A stretch of 64,000 nt of DNA from Acanthosepion pharaonis (GCA_903632075.3 CAHIKZ030005436.1:751001-815000); one strand, 5' to 3'; shown: positions 29,590-40,204, counted from the stretch's first letter. Notes: generated from the letters alone by a model not told the origin. Program-made: numbers and translations.

Positions 29590-30060
29590 GCATATCAACC
29601 TCAATGTGTTATTTAAATGTCGACAAGATTTTTATTAGTGGTAATATTTTTTTTCAAAAATGTATTGCTAGTAATTTTTTTTTCAAAAAATATATTGCTA
29701 GTAATTTTTTTTTCAAAATATATTACTAGTAATTTGTTTTTTTCAAAAAATATATTGCTGTTAATATTTTTTTCAAAAAATTTACTGCTGATCTCTTTTT
29801 CTCAAAAAATATATTGCTGCTAATATTTTTGTTAATTCAAAAAACGTATTGCTGGTAATAATTATTTTCTCCAAGAAATCATTGCTGGTAATATTTTTTA
29901 CAAAAATATATTACTAGTATGAAAACCTATTTTTACACTTTCATAGTCAGGGTGAATATTTTACACTTTCCGGGTCAGGGTGAAATTGGGAACATCAACA
30001 ATTAAGAGGTCGTTCCACGCTCCTCAAAACCTCTTGATCAGAGGTCTTGCTGTTGGACGT
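29590..30060 (+). repeat. Dispersed repeat with internal minisatellite (partner at 57830-58310)
   Basis: The order is AGCATATCAAC, a GTGTTATTTAAA lead, a tandem block, ACACTTTCATAGT, a GGGTCAGGGTGAA region, then CTCAAAACCTCTTGATCAGA and GGTCTTGC. The copy at 57830-58310 has the same order with a shorter tandem block and CTTCAATCTCCCGATCAGAG, GCCTTCCAG at its end. Function and class are unknown; no ORF is shared. Confidence 0.6.
29637..29930. repeat. Minisatellite, period about 31 bp
   Basis: Roughly nine units of the form TAATTTTTTTTTCAAAAAAT, ATATTGCTAG with variable T-run lengths. Frames across it encode a repeated VIFFSKNILL-like peptide, which is a by-product of the repetition. Confidence 0.9.
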
Positions 30061-30857
30061 AGTTTATCGTCATACCCAGGACAGCGAAACATGCTTTAGA
30101 TATTTATTAAAATGACAGAGCGATATGAGGTCATCTTGCTAATTTAGTGCTAAGTATTTAAAATAATGAAGAAAAAAAACTTTTATAATGATTTTTGGAT
30201 TCAGTGAATATTACCTGAATATACCTGGAAGTGAACAGCAATCTTCGTGACTGGATAAGATTAGTCTATAGAGACAAGAATGTCAGAATCCGACTTTAAT
30301 ATTACATAGAAATGTGTTTCATGTCACTGATCGAAAATTCCCATGTGACCTGTCTAGGAAAGACATAGAACAGATGTTTATTAAGCGAATAAAGCATCCC
30401 ACACTCTCTAGGACTCTGCTATTATTCTCCGGTTTACACGATTATATCTGCAATATATGATTATACGAAACACATAAACAATAAACTGAACTGACCAACA
30501 AATAGGAACAAATGGCCGATAATAAAATTCTGTCTTCTGTCTAGCTGTTGCCCGAAAGAGAGGAAAAACAGAGATGCTGCATGAGATAATTGGCCGTCAG
30601 TTAATATGGCTGATAAGAGGTCAATTTAAAACGTTTTGATTCGAACAGGTATTTGACAGTAGGTGGAAGCAACGTTTCCTTTTGTCAATCTGATCCTGAC
30701 AGGGGCTCTGGACCAGAAAATAATCAAATAAAGCGGAAAAACTGATTTTGTATCTTGTCAGGCAAATTACCACACGGGGAACAGATGTATTCAACGGTCG
30801 CCATATAATATGCTCCAACTTGTAGTCTTTCTATGTTTTTACAACTTTGAACTTTTT

Positions 30858-30861
<4 letters not shown>
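30061..30861. other. Anonymous DNA, nothing recognised
   Basis: No gene, SINE or palindrome was recognised on either strand. Confidence 0.4.

Positions 30862-30907
<46 letters not shown>
30862..30907. repeat. (TA)n microsatellite
   Basis: About 21 TA units abutting the Helitron-like 5' end. Confidence 0.95.
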
Positions 30908-30908
<1 letters not shown>

Positions 30909-31300
30909 CTCAGAATGTGTGTGTATGTGTGTGTATGATCGGATGTTGTTTATGCGTTTTCACACTTTCATCCGATATCGATGAAAATTGTTTGATAGAT
31001 AATTTTTCAGTGACGGTTTTGAGTCCAAATTGACTGTAAAAAATTACAAACTTGAAGGTTAAAAAAAAAGATTTTTTACACGTTGCGCAATAATCAAAGA
31101 CAAAATTTAATGTCTGTAAAAAGAGTCTACAATGAATTTAGAGAGTTAAAATCTAACGCAAATGATTATTAGAAATATAAAAAAATATTATAAACAATTA
31201 TTATCGTATATTATTATTATGGCGGTCAATGGAATAGGTTTGAGGACATAATAACAGTCCTTTTCAGGCAGCCCCATTCAAATTTTACTCACCCCCCCCC
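30908..31300 (+). mobile_element. Helitron-like element, 5' part, opposite strand to 12638-13089
   Basis: It begins TCTCAGAATGTGTGTGTATG at the edge of a TA array and shares GATCGGATGTTGTTTATGCG, CATCCGATATCGATGAAAAT-like and GTTTTGAGTCCAAATTG with 12638-13089. The 3' hairpin and CTAG end are not recognisable; sequence similarity fades near CCATTCAAATTTTACTCAC (about 31275-31293). Confidence 0.5.
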
Positions 31301-31499
31301 ACACACTTGGGTATATGACTCAGTAGCACACAATTGTTTTTATTAAAATTGATTTTCAGGTGGGCTGACTTTACATTTAACTGCTCCAATTGAAAGACAA
31401 AAATTTCCAGTAATGAAACACCAGGTCGAAAACTCCTTCCACTTATACCTCTCGGAAATGCTTCCTGCATAATGGTAAGATATTATTGCCAAAGCTATC

Positions 31500-31532
31500 T
31501 CTAGATAGATAGATAGATAGATAGATAGATGG
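31500..31532. repeat. (GATA)n microsatellite
   Basis: About seven GATA units, then GATGGATG. Confidence 0.9.
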
Positions 31533-31594
31533 ATGGATGCAATTTTAAATACAAATAGAATAAATATAGTTTTACGGAATGCCTTACTTATGGG

Positions 31595-31713
31595 TAAAAA
31601 ATGTGTGTGTGTGTGTGCGTGCATGCGCCTGTCAGTGTGTGTGCATAGACCTGTTAATAAAATTTGAGGAATAAAAGATAAAATGATAACAATATTGGCG
31701 ATAATATTGATGA

Positions 31714-31720
<7 letters not shown>
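31595..31720 (+). repeat. (GT)n followed by a dispersed repeat (partner at 50113-50230)
   Basis: After GT units the string AATTTGAGGAATAAA, GATAAAATGATAAC-like and GATGATATTTAT recurs at 50175-50240 (AAATTTGAGGAATAAAGAGA). Both copies sit next to microsatellites. Confidence 0.55.

Positions 31721-31761
<41 letters not shown>
31718..31761. repeat. (TA)n microsatellite (left flank of MITE)
   Basis: About 21 TA units ending exactly at the transposon end. Confidence 0.95.
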
Positions 31762-31763
<2 letters not shown>

Positions 31764-32089
31764 ATGACCCCAAAAAACGGGAACTTTTTAACAATCCAAT
31801 AAAAGCAAGAGTTATAGAAGAAAAATATTTTATTCATAGTATTTGAAACCTTGAAATATGCCATTTAAGAAACAATGATGGAATTTTCATTTTTTAAAAA
31901 TTACGTCCGGTAGATGGCGTCCTCCTGTACGAAGGCATTCTTGAAATCTGTTGAGATTCCTCATTGACTGCTACAACATCTTAGCTAGGATATTGTGAAT
32001 TTTATCTAGAAATCTAAAGGGGGAAATGTTTACTTGCTCAAGGTTAGTGTCTCGCAGTGTTGCCATTTGCCATTCCCGTTTTTTGGGTC

Positions 32090-32093
<4 letters not shown>
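31762..32093. mobile_element. 332-bp TIR element inserted at TA within a TA array
   Basis: The left end GGATGACCCCAAAAAACGGG and the reverse complement of the right end (GGGTGACCCAAAAAACGGGA) are terminal inverted repeats with one substitution and one indel. TA flanks both ends. The interior includes TTACGTCCGGTAGATGGCGT and has no ORF. TA target sites and GGGTGACCC-type ends fit the Tc1/mariner superfamily, but the subfamily is not determined. It is non-autonomous. Confidence 0.82.
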
Positions 32094-32129
<36 letters not shown>

Positions 32130-32240
32130 ACATGATATATATTATATATTTATATGCCTTTTGACTATATATTATATATTAATATGCCTTTTGACTATAT
32201 ATATATGTGTGTGTTTGTGTGTGTGTGTGTGTGTGTGCAT
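32094..32240. repeat. (TA)n and (GT)n arrays
   Basis: TA array to 32126, two ATTATATAT blocks joined by TGCCTTTTGACTATATAT, and (GT)n at about 32206-32238. Confidence 0.9.
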
Positions 32241-32329
32241 GAACGTTTCATTCTTGACCTATATTCCTCTACCGCTCCAGCAAGTACATGATTTCACCTG
32301 TTATTCTCTACCTTTACAAATCAGAGCAA

Positions 32330-32745
32330 AAATGGAGTACTGCTGCCATATATAGACAGAGGTGCCCAGTGTTCTCATTACACTCTCGATAGACTCCAAA
32401 AGCGTCTCCGTGTCCTTATAGGTGCCGAATTATTTTCTACCCTCCTTTCTCATGGACTAGACGTCGCAAACCAGTCCTAATCCTTACGACAAAGACTTGC
32501 CATAACATGCACATTGTAGTGAATCACCCTTATTCCCTTCAGAAATGTAAGCTTCTTCCCTTGAACTATTGCCTCGTGGAACCGACTGCCAAGAGATTTC
32601 TTCCTCGATCACTACAATCTGAACCTATTCCAATCTCGGGTCAACTCTTATCTTCCACACAAAAGCTGTGCATTGTACTCTGAGCACTCTAACATCGCCC
32701 CCTAGACTTGTACAGTGTAAACACCATTGTGAAAGAAAAAAAAAA
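32330..32745 (+). pseudogene. LINE 3' tail (CR1/Jockey-like RT C-terminus)
   Basis: Frames include MEYCCHI, LDRLQKRLRVLIGAELFSTL, LSHGLDVAN, LRQRLAI, and NVSFFPLNYCLVEPTAKRFL. These correspond to MEYCCHIW, LDRVQKRLxxLxGxELFSTL and SNSFFPRTxxLWNxLPxxxFP in intact tails. The 3' end is CTTGTACAGTGTAAACACC and an A-rich tract. Several frameshifts are present. Confidence 0.75.
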
Positions 32746-33631
32746 CAATTTTGACTTAGAACAAAGTCGTCTCATGACACATAGCTGTTTAAGGCCCAAC
32801 TACGCCCAATTCGCGACACGCATTGAGGTTCTGATATTTAAATCTGTACCCATCGTATTTCGAATACATTTTTATCTATAAAAGCTGTAAAGAGCTTCTA
32901 ATAACTTGTGATAGCGACTAAAATAGCTTCACTTTATCCACAAATTTCCTGAATGCTATGAATTTATTAAAGAACAAATTTTGTGCTTGTGAAAAAAATA
33001 TGTCTGCTATCGCTTCGTCAACCGAGTCCCTTTAGTTTAATTAAAGCCTTCTGATGATTCCAAGTTCATTATTTAAAAGAACATATCTGTTAGCCTCGTT
33101 CTAAACTTCAATGAATATGGATTTTCGTCTCTTTTGATCAATCTGTGTCTTATTTTTTTTCTGAATAGCGAACGCTACCCATTAGCATGCGATGAAATTA
33201 ATTAAACATCGCATGCATAATTTGTTTCTTATCATCACTGACCTTTATGTTTCTGAGAGGCAATTAGCTGGGACATCATTCAATGACGTTGCTCAAATAT
33301 TAAATTAATGTGAGGGATATGAAATATCCTGTTCCCACGTATTAAGTTGAACTTTTATTGTTCAAGAGAAATTATCCGAAATAATGTTTAAGATATGATA
33401 TTATTGCTATGAGGATATTTATTTAAATGACACAAAGAAAACCGGTAAAATAAAAGAATTATTATGAGAATAATAATATATACTAAAACATATTAATAAA
33501 TATACACAGGAACATACAGAAAAAAACAGACGTATAATCTATGAAATATACTCATCACAGGTAAACATACAGGAAAAGGTTTTGCCTCGTAATGGTTCGG
33601 AATAGATGTTCTTAGCGTTTTTAACTAAATT

Positions 33632-33637
<6 letters not shown>
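32746..33637. other. AT-rich DNA, nothing recognised
   Basis: A GCATGCGATG..CATCGCATGC short inverted repeat lies near 33186-33216. No gene was recognised. Confidence 0.45.

Positions 33638-33689
<52 letters not shown>
33638..33689. repeat. (TA)n microsatellite
   Basis: About 26 TA units. Confidence 0.95.
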
Positions 33690-33692
<3 letters not shown>

Positions 33693-33935
33693 TATTCAAA
33701 AAAGCAGATTAGTAAAGTTAATGATATAAAATGGCGAAATCACTCGATGAATGTTATGATCCTTGTTTTAAAAAATTATAAACTGTGTATGGTCTTTTCT
33801 TAAAAACAAGAATCATAACTTTCATCAGGTGATTAGTAGGTTAATGCGCCTTTTAAAATTTTGTTTGCGAAAGAATTTCGCCATTTTATATCATTAACTT
33901 TGCTAATCTACTTTTTTGTATGAATGATTCATTGT
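33690..33935 (-). mobile_element. Third inverted-dimer repeat (family of 2021-2240)
   Basis: CAAAAAAGCAGATTAGTAAA, GTTAATGATATAAAATGGCG (about 33698-33738) and the reverse complement of about 33880-33930 (CAAAAAAGTAGATTAGCAAA, GTTAATGATATAAAATGGCG) form inverted ends with few mismatches. The longer monomer is minus-oriented and has CTGATGA at 33828-33822 followed by a weak stem and GAAAA. As in the dimers at 8523 and 23009, one monomer is truncated and a TA array borders the element. Confidence 0.6.
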
Positions 33936-33962
33936 AACATAAATTGTACTGCACTACATATT

Positions 33963-33964
<2 letters not shown>

Positions 33965-34049
<85 letters not shown>

Positions 34050-34050
34050 A
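33965..34050. repeat. (TA)n-(GATA)n microsatellite
   Basis: About 25 TA units then about nine GATA units. Confidence 0.95.
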
Positions 34051-34179
34051 ATGATGCTTATTACCACACCGTAATAAAACAAGTCTGATGACAGGGGCCA
34101 TAATTTAATATTTAATGCTTAAAATCGAATCAATTGAATATAACGATTAAAATCTTATGAAATAAATATGACCTAAGAC

Positions 34180-34655
34180 ACCTTTCGACGACATTTCCTT
34201 TGACCTCAAATTTACGAAGATTAACTTTACGGCAGCAAATGTTGGACGATTTCCTCAAAGATGATACAGAGACTCGAAGCGACAGAGATGTTATTCTACA
34301 GAAGGATACTAAGTATATCTTGGACTGAGCGAGTGAGAAACGATAAGGTCTTAGAGAGGATGCAAACAAAGAGGAACCTTATACTTAACATAGGCATCTG
34401 AATTGTCTGGGGCGCATAATGAAGGCCTGGAGAATCTGATACTCACGGGTCGAATAGAGGGAAAGAGAAAGAAGGGAAATCAACGCGTGACATACCTGAC
34501 AGGCTTAAGAAAATGGATGACAGAGTGTGGTCTGGGAGAGGAAGCAGAGAGAAGGGACATTTTGAGAGCTGCAAGGGATAGAGGGAGGTGGAAAGCCATG
34601 ATCGTCTACGTTCTGAAAGGACATGACACATAAAAAAAACAAAAAAAAAACTTTA
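34180..34655 (+). pseudogene. LINE endonuclease-RT C-terminal tail, best-preserved copy
   Basis: A plus-strand frame encodes TERVRNDKVLERMQTKRNLI (about 34328) and, in a second frame at 34403-34633, AHNEGLENLILTGRIEGKRK, RVTYLTGLRKWM, RRDILRAARDRGRWKAMI then a stop. This is the conserved C-terminus following the RT domain in an endonuclease-RT non-LTR element (pattern RILRISWTxRVxNxEVL..GxIxGKR.RGR.R.WLxxLRxW..LxRAAxDRxRWxxMI). The 3' end CTGAAAGGACATGACACATA is followed by a poly-A tract. Homologous tails occur at 40-365, 695-1045, 27975-28063, 38340-38515 (plus) and 15140-15600, 41115-41480, 43895-44850 (minus). Confidence 0.8.
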
Positions 34656-36050
34656 TCAACACTCTTACCTACCCTGCACTAATGATATGCTCGGAATGTA
34701 AACTGGATGCCGAACTTAAGCAAAACACCGACATTTTTTTTGCAAATGGCTAACCTGGAAGTGTTCTTTTGAGTAACATTAAACTTAAAATTTCAAAGTT
34801 TGATAATATTAAAACATTTGGTCTTCCTAAGTATCCTGTCTATTTCAAACTATCATACCAAACCTTGGATCTCGTAGTCAATTTTTTGCCGATAAGTTCT
34901 CATTGTATATAATGCATTGTCTTAATTCTACTGTAGTACATACCATCTTTTCTAAGTGTTTTCCCTCTATCCGTAAAGATATTTTGTCTGCCCTCCAACA
35001 AAACTTATCGATTTAAATGTCATTGAGTTAATGACTATGTATCTATTCAAAAACCATTCATCGTTTACATGGGAGGATTTTTCAAAATCTGCCTGGTCCT
35101 ATTCGTAGGCATATACAAAAACGTCATCAGAAACACGTGTATGCCATTGGTTAATACTTGTTAAGTACAAAAGAGGAGTTCTGCACAAATTCCGGACAAA
35201 ACACAACATGAGTATCTGAGAAGATGTGCGATTCTGTGTAGACAGATGGAGATCAAACACAAATTAGGACTGTTTGAGGAGTCATTGGCTCGATCTGGAT
35301 AACAATATTAATTTCCCTGCCTTGTCTTCTCTCCAATTTTATAACCTTATTAAAAAGAAACACCTCATCAATAGTATTTTAATACTGACAATTGACTTCT
35401 GACGAAGTGTTGGTCGAAGCATGGTAGAGTCAGTTTGGTACCTTCTGTGAGAGAAAAAAAGTACCATGTCGTAATTCACTCCGCCAGAAATCTGGAAACG
35501 GCATGCCGTACTGCTTGGAATTCGCACCGGAAGCTGCAATACGAACATTTTAGAGTGTTTAGGTGTCAAGTGAAGAGGAGTCGGAAAGAATTAGATGAGT
35601 CTAATGGTGATTACGAATGTACGGCAGATCAGAAATCGCACTCTAATCATTCTGATACGAAAAGAACTCCCGTTTGTTGTTGGTGAGGGACTCAGATTCA
35701 ACACGGGGGACTACATCAAGTGCCTTTGTGTGAGTTCGTGATAGCATCGATGGCTCCAAAATATGTCTATAGTTTTAGTGTAGAGACCTGTATCAATCCG
35801 TGGTATGGATTTCTGACACTTTCCAATATTGCCGGAGACCGGTTTCCCCTTTGTAACTGAATAAATATCAAGAATCAAGATGTCACGCTCCAAGAAAATC
35901 AAGTATGTGTATGTGTGTGTGTTTCTCTGTGTGTGCCTGTTTGCGCTCGTGTGCAAAAAAACTTCAGAGAGTCTATATCTGTAAAAGGACATTATGAATA
36001 AAGACAAAAGTTAATTATCAAAGCATATTTGGCTAAGATATGTTTTCTTT
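34656..36050. other. Anonymous DNA, nothing recognised
   Basis: A frame at 35435-35686 is moderately basic and shows no domain. CACAAAGGC/GCCTTTGTG-like strings and a short GT tract near 35905-35935 occur. No transposon signature was recognised. Confidence 0.35.
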
Positions 36051-36053
36051 GTT

Positions 36054-36058
36054 CACAC

Positions 36059-36141
<83 letters not shown>

Positions 36142-36170
36142 ACAGGATGTGTGTGTGTGTGTGTGTGAAT
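36054..36170. repeat. (CA)n-(TA)n and (GT)n compound microsatellite
   Basis: CA units with a GCGCGCGC interruption, TA array at about 36103-36138, then (GT)n at about 36149-36167. Confidence 0.95.
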
Positions 36171-36808
36171 GCATGTGTGTGCAATTTTCGACGGATTTGC
36201 ACCAAAATTTACATGCACACGTTCCTAGTTATTAAGAAGGCCAAGACCGACATAGAATTTCCCAACTCCCATCGATAGTGGAAATAATCGATTCTTTTCA
36301 TGCTTCTACGGCAGTTTTCATGTAGTTTGCGGCCATTTTCTTCTGGCCAGAGTGAGAGCCTATAGCTGACTGACACGAATGTTAACTAGCATGCAAAAAA
36401 AATCGATAGCTGCATTCGTCACAAGTGGGAAAAATTTAAATCCGCATGTCACTTTACTCCAATTGGCTCATTCGCTTGCTTAAACTCAACATTGATTCTG
36501 ATTCCGCAGAACTGGGTTGGGTGTGAAAAAGTATTTGTTGTTAACATTCTTTTTTCATTCGGTTTTTTTTTCGTGTTTACGAGTCCTTTTTTTTGTGATC
36601 CTTTTTTTGTTCTTTTTCGTAACAGATTTAATGTTTAGTATAGAGCTTAGAAAAAATTCGCAGTGTGAGATAGGAAAGAAATAAGGCATGTAGCAACATC
36701 AGCACGGCAAAGGAAGGGCAAAAATATTTTAAGTCAAGTGATAGCGATTGCTGTATGAGTCGTACGATTTTTGAATCAATCACTGGCAACGCCCGGCCAT
36801 GCTGCTAG
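36139..36808 (+). mobile_element. Possible non-autonomous Helitron
   Basis: It ends AACGCCCGGCCATGCTGCTAG followed by T and a TA run (36787-36820 region). A GC-rich hairpin-prone segment shortly before CTAG-T resembles a Helitron 3' terminus, as in 12638-13089. The 5' boundary next to the TA/GT array is not defined. The interior (for example TTTGCACCAAAATTTACATG) encodes nothing recognisable. Confidence 0.4.
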
Positions 36809-37046
36809 TATATATATATATATATAACTGTGAATATAAACTAAATAACAAGATATTAGCAACTCTATATATGTGCGATAGCGTGCATTCGCAAGTAAGC
36901 AATTAATTACTTATTTTATATAATTTATGGTGCTAAATAGAACTATGGTGTATATATTAATAAATACACATATAACTACGTTTGTAGTTCAACTTTCATG
37001 GTTTCCCAATTCGTCAGGCACATATGGTGATTAAAACGCTTATTAT

Positions 37047-37052
<6 letters not shown>
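36809..37052. other. AT-rich spacer
   Basis: No gene or repeat match. A short TA run follows the CTAG-T end. Confidence 0.45.

Positions 37053-37108
<56 letters not shown>
37053..37108. repeat. (TA)n microsatellite
   Basis: About 27 TA units. Confidence 0.95.
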
Positions 37109-37110
<2 letters not shown>

Positions 37111-37310
37111 TATCATACTTTGGTCAATTCAACCAAAATATTTAATTTGTTATTATATTTTTCCAAATGTGATGTTGTATATACAGGTTAAAATTAAGAA
37201 TATAATCTACAAAAATTATGTTTAATTCTTGTTTTGTTCAAGTATTTTCGACAATCTCAGTAATTATCAAGAACTGGGTGTTGTCAGTATTGTAGACAAT
37301 ATTATCTAAT
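37109..37310 (-). repeat. PLE-like dispersed repeat (partner at 27111-27280)
   Basis: See 27111-27280: shared minus-strand motif TTGATAATTACTGAGATTGT then CGAAAATACTTGAACAAAAC, and a TA array at the same side. No ORF. Confidence 0.45.
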
Positions 37311-37479
37311 TAAAATCTTGATTACAATCGCAGCGATCTTTGATAGCTGGAATTTGAGTCAGTTCAAAATAAAGTCACATGTAATGATTTGGCGAAATGG
37401 CTTGTATCGAATTTTTATAAGGGCACTTACCTTTGTTTAGTTTTAATTTTTTCATTCCGCTTGTGCGTCGCGGAGAGTC

Positions 37480-38110
37480 ACAGTCGAAACAAGAGACATA
37501 TGTCGTGGGCTCTGAGAGTGTCTACCACTGAGTGGCTCGAGCGTCTTCTTGGTCTGCCTCTCGCTCTCCAGATACCTGAGGATGTTTGCTCGTAGGGCTA
37601 CTTGGTTGATAGGCATACGAGTGAGGTGTTCGAACCACTTGATACTCTGTCTTGCGATTTATTGTATGATTGTTATTGCTCCTACCATATCTCTATTTAC
37701 TTCATTCCTGATCTTGTCTCGCCTGGTCTTGTTCACTGCTTTCTTCAAACATTTCATCTCACAAGTGATTAGTTTCCTCTCAAGGGTTTTTGTTAGGGGC
37801 CATGTCTGTCATTGGTATGTCAACGCTGGTAGGAAAATGACGTTGATGAGATTTGCCTTGGTGCTCATGAAATGCTAGGATGTTTTAGAAGAGGAGCAAG
37901 TTGGTAACTGACTGCGTTGGCTTTCTGACGTCTGGTCTCGATTTCTCTGTTTACTTTGGCGTTTTTAGTAAATGTGCTGGCCAGATATTTGAATTCACTG
38001 TTTTGTTTTAGATGAATCCCTTTGATGTTAATGTCCAGTTTTTCTGGTCTCTTGATGACGGTCATGCCCTCGATCTTACTGACACTGATCTTGTTGTATT
38101 TCTGGCTGCT
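37480..38110 (-). pseudogene. LINE reverse-transcriptase fragment with C-terminal domain, minus strand
   Basis: The minus strand encodes MTVIKRPEKLDINIKGIHLK, QNSEFKYLASTFTKNAKVNR and EIETRRQKANAVSYQLAPLL (38065-37865), then NVIFLPALTYQ, WPLTKTLERKLITCEMKCLK, RRDKIRNEVNRDMVG and SIKWFEHLTRMP in later frames. This is the segment after the YADD motif of an endonuclease-RT LINE, ending in the conserved WxGHLxRM motif. Stops and frameshifts break it. The catalytic domain is not present in the window. Confidence 0.85.
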
Positions 38111-38335
38111 TGAGTTACCTTTGAATATATATTAAATATATCGTACGGATATTAAACATTCAATATAGAGATTGTGGGGAAATATATTTTATTTAATATG
38201 GAGATTTTTTTGTTATTATAATTTCTTGTTGAATTTTGAGTCTTTCTTTACAGAGAGTCATGTATTATATTTTTGTATTAGGTATGTTTTGTCTTATGTT
38301 GTTCGTGATTATTAATATGGAATTTCTGTGGTTAC
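38111..38335. other. AT-rich spacer
   Basis: No feature recognised. Confidence 0.45.
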
Positions 38336-38339
38336 ATGA

Positions 38340-38515
38340 TGAGGAAAGAATTTTCGAAGAATCTAACACCCACAGGGCATATTGAAAGCACCGAAACCAG
38401 ACGATAACAGAGTTTAATCTACTTCAAGATTTTTGCGATTATCTGGCAGAACAGAGACAAAGAGGGGAGATCAATGGACAAGAGCTATGTTTGCCAACGA
38501 GTTGAGAAAACACGG
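38340..38515 (+). pseudogene. LINE 3' tail fragment
   Basis: ATGAGGAAAGAATTTTCGAA, TCTAACACCCACAGGGCATA and AAAACACGGCACAT keep the order of the 34180-34655 tail. It is short and diverged. The SINE at 38519 begins right at its 3' end. Confidence 0.5.
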
Positions 38516-38518
38516 CAC

Positions 38519-38665
38519 ATAGTGATTTTCCAAGCGTAGCTTAGATGTGGCACAAGGCCGAAAGTATGTGACACCCCAATGAGGATCGAGCTCACTATTC
38601 AGTCGTAATTGTTCTAGCGAGACAAGTTTGCTAACCATTACACCGTGTCGAGGTGCTCAACACGG
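38519..38665 (-). repeat. tRNA-derived SINE (second family), minus strand
   Basis: The minus strand reads ACACGGTGTAATGGTTAGCA (A box) and GTGAGCTCGATCCTCATTGG (B box GCTCGATCC). The 3' body is GTCACATACTTTCGGCCTTG, TGCCACATCTAAGCTACGCT, TGGAAAATCAC. It is clearly homologous to 54536-54675 in the same orientation. The family is distinct from the 55015-55318 SINE. Confidence 0.85.
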
Positions 38666-38759
38666 TACATAAAAAGAATAAGAATATTTGAAAATTAACG
38701 CAGATAAATCTATTTCTTAAATTCGGTGACATCTTCCGTGATATAGCTGTTTCTTCTTA
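38666..38759. other. Short spacer
   Basis: No feature recognised. Confidence 0.4.
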
Positions 38760-39272
38760 CTAAAACGAAAAAAAAAAAGACCCGTTGCTTCCAAACCCTT
38801 CACATACAACGATCAACTTGGGAAAAGCTGTCGGAGTTTGGCAACGGCGGACAACATACTTGGAAAGATATATTTTTGTCTTGTGGCTTTTCCTCTTTCT
38901 AGTAGTAGGGAAATCGGTTTTCACCGATGGCACTAACTGCTGCATGGTCGGTAACTGAACAGGATCGCCCTTCAAGCTTGTTAGAGTCAGGAGGATGACT
39001 AATCCACCAGTAGAATTTAAAAAGATATGATTTGGCTGTAGGAGCCTTCTTGCAGAGTCGCTTGCCATCTAGCCCAACGGGGTAAACTGGGTTCCATATC
39101 TATGTATGCAGCCAATACGGACGGTTCCACCTATGGATTCAATGTCCATGTGTCTGAGACGAAGACGAGCCTTCAATTTGGAGAACATTGGCCGTGATTT
39201 GACCTGGAGAGGAATGGACTCAGCCAAGTCAATTTGCCCAAGGCACGCGACGAACGAATAAATACCTCTCAA
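38760..39272 (-). CDS. Unidentified minus-strand frame of about 170 codons with one in-frame stop
   Basis: A 67-codon frame (39272-39069) and a 102-codon frame (39068-38760) are contiguous and in phase, separated only by a TAG. They include LAESIPLQVKSRPMFSKLKA and STGGLVILLTLTSLKGDPVQ. GC content is higher than in the flanks. I do not recognise a family. The opposite strand shows faint similarity to a retroelement protease-adjacent region, so this may be the antisense of a decayed element. A real gene is not supported. Confidence 0.2.
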
Positions 39273-40097
39273 TACCTTTCAATCCATATATGTGAAGTGA
39301 AGTGGTCATGTGCTAAGCTGCGCAGTGACACTACGATTACAACCATCCGTCGGACTAATGATAATGATAATTATTATAATGACGATTATTGCGGATTGCT
39401 ATTGGCTCAAGTAATTGTTTTGTATGGGGATCAAGTCAGTGAAAACAACGATTTCTTGACAGCAACTGACGAGATGTCTCGGGGAAGATATTTGTCTCGT
39501 AGCTTTTTGCTCTGCAAGAGAATCGGATAGTAACTCTGGACATTTCATTGACGATGTCGGAAGGCTGTTTCATCACTTATTTTACGGTAGAAGTTATCCC
39601 AATCTAGGATAAATAAATTGTACATTTTTAAATGAAATTTGTGTGTAGATATACTAGAACTCAGGAGCCATCTTGGCAGCATTAGCCCGTTTTTGCTTTT
39701 CTTCCGGAAATTGAAATGAAAGAGCCAAGTGTAAAGGGAAAATGCAAACAAAAGCACTAAAAGGGTTGGAAGAAAGCATTCTTTTTTTTTTTTTAAAAGT
39801 GTGAAAATATATCAAGCAACTGATTCAAAAATCTCAAACGGCTGAAGATCATTTGTATTAAATATACTTAAAAATCAACGAGAGGCGTACATAATTTTAT
39901 TAAGGCTTTTAAAATGGACATTTTTAAAAGTATATAAAATATATAAAACAAATTCGGTTTACCACTTTACGATGTGTAATTTATTTTTTCTCGTCCTTGC
40001 TCAGCCCCACACTGTTTTATATATTTTAGTGTGTGTGTGTTTTATATTATTATTAATCTGACAGATTTAATACATTAATAATTAGTTTTAGTCAATA
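39273..40097. other. Anonymous DNA, nothing recognised
   Basis: No gene or repeat signature was recognised; the sequence becomes AT-rich toward 39780. Confidence 0.4.
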
Positions 40098-40185
40098 CTC
40101 GTATTTGAGTAAGCGCGCCGTTTATTTAGTTAACATTATATTTATTTATTTTCATCTACCGGCTTGAATCTTCAAGTAATCTTAT
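40098..40185 (+). repeat. Direct repeat of about 85 bp, copy 1 (partner 40467-40552)
   Basis: GCGCGCCGTTTATTTAGTTA..TATTTATTTTCATCTACCGG corresponds to 40467-40552 (ACGCTCCGTTTATTTATT..TATTTATTTTCATCTGCCGG). The two copies flank a tRNA-like segment. Confidence 0.7.
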
Positions 40186-40204
40186 TAGTTAAAAATATGA
40201 GTTT

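Noticed and set aside
29617..29823. Hydrophobic VIFFSKNILL-type repeated peptide
   Set aside because: By-product of the 31-bp AT-rich minisatellite.
29637..29930. CRISPR-like regular array
   Set aside because: Units are contiguous without unique spacers and the genome is eukaryotic.
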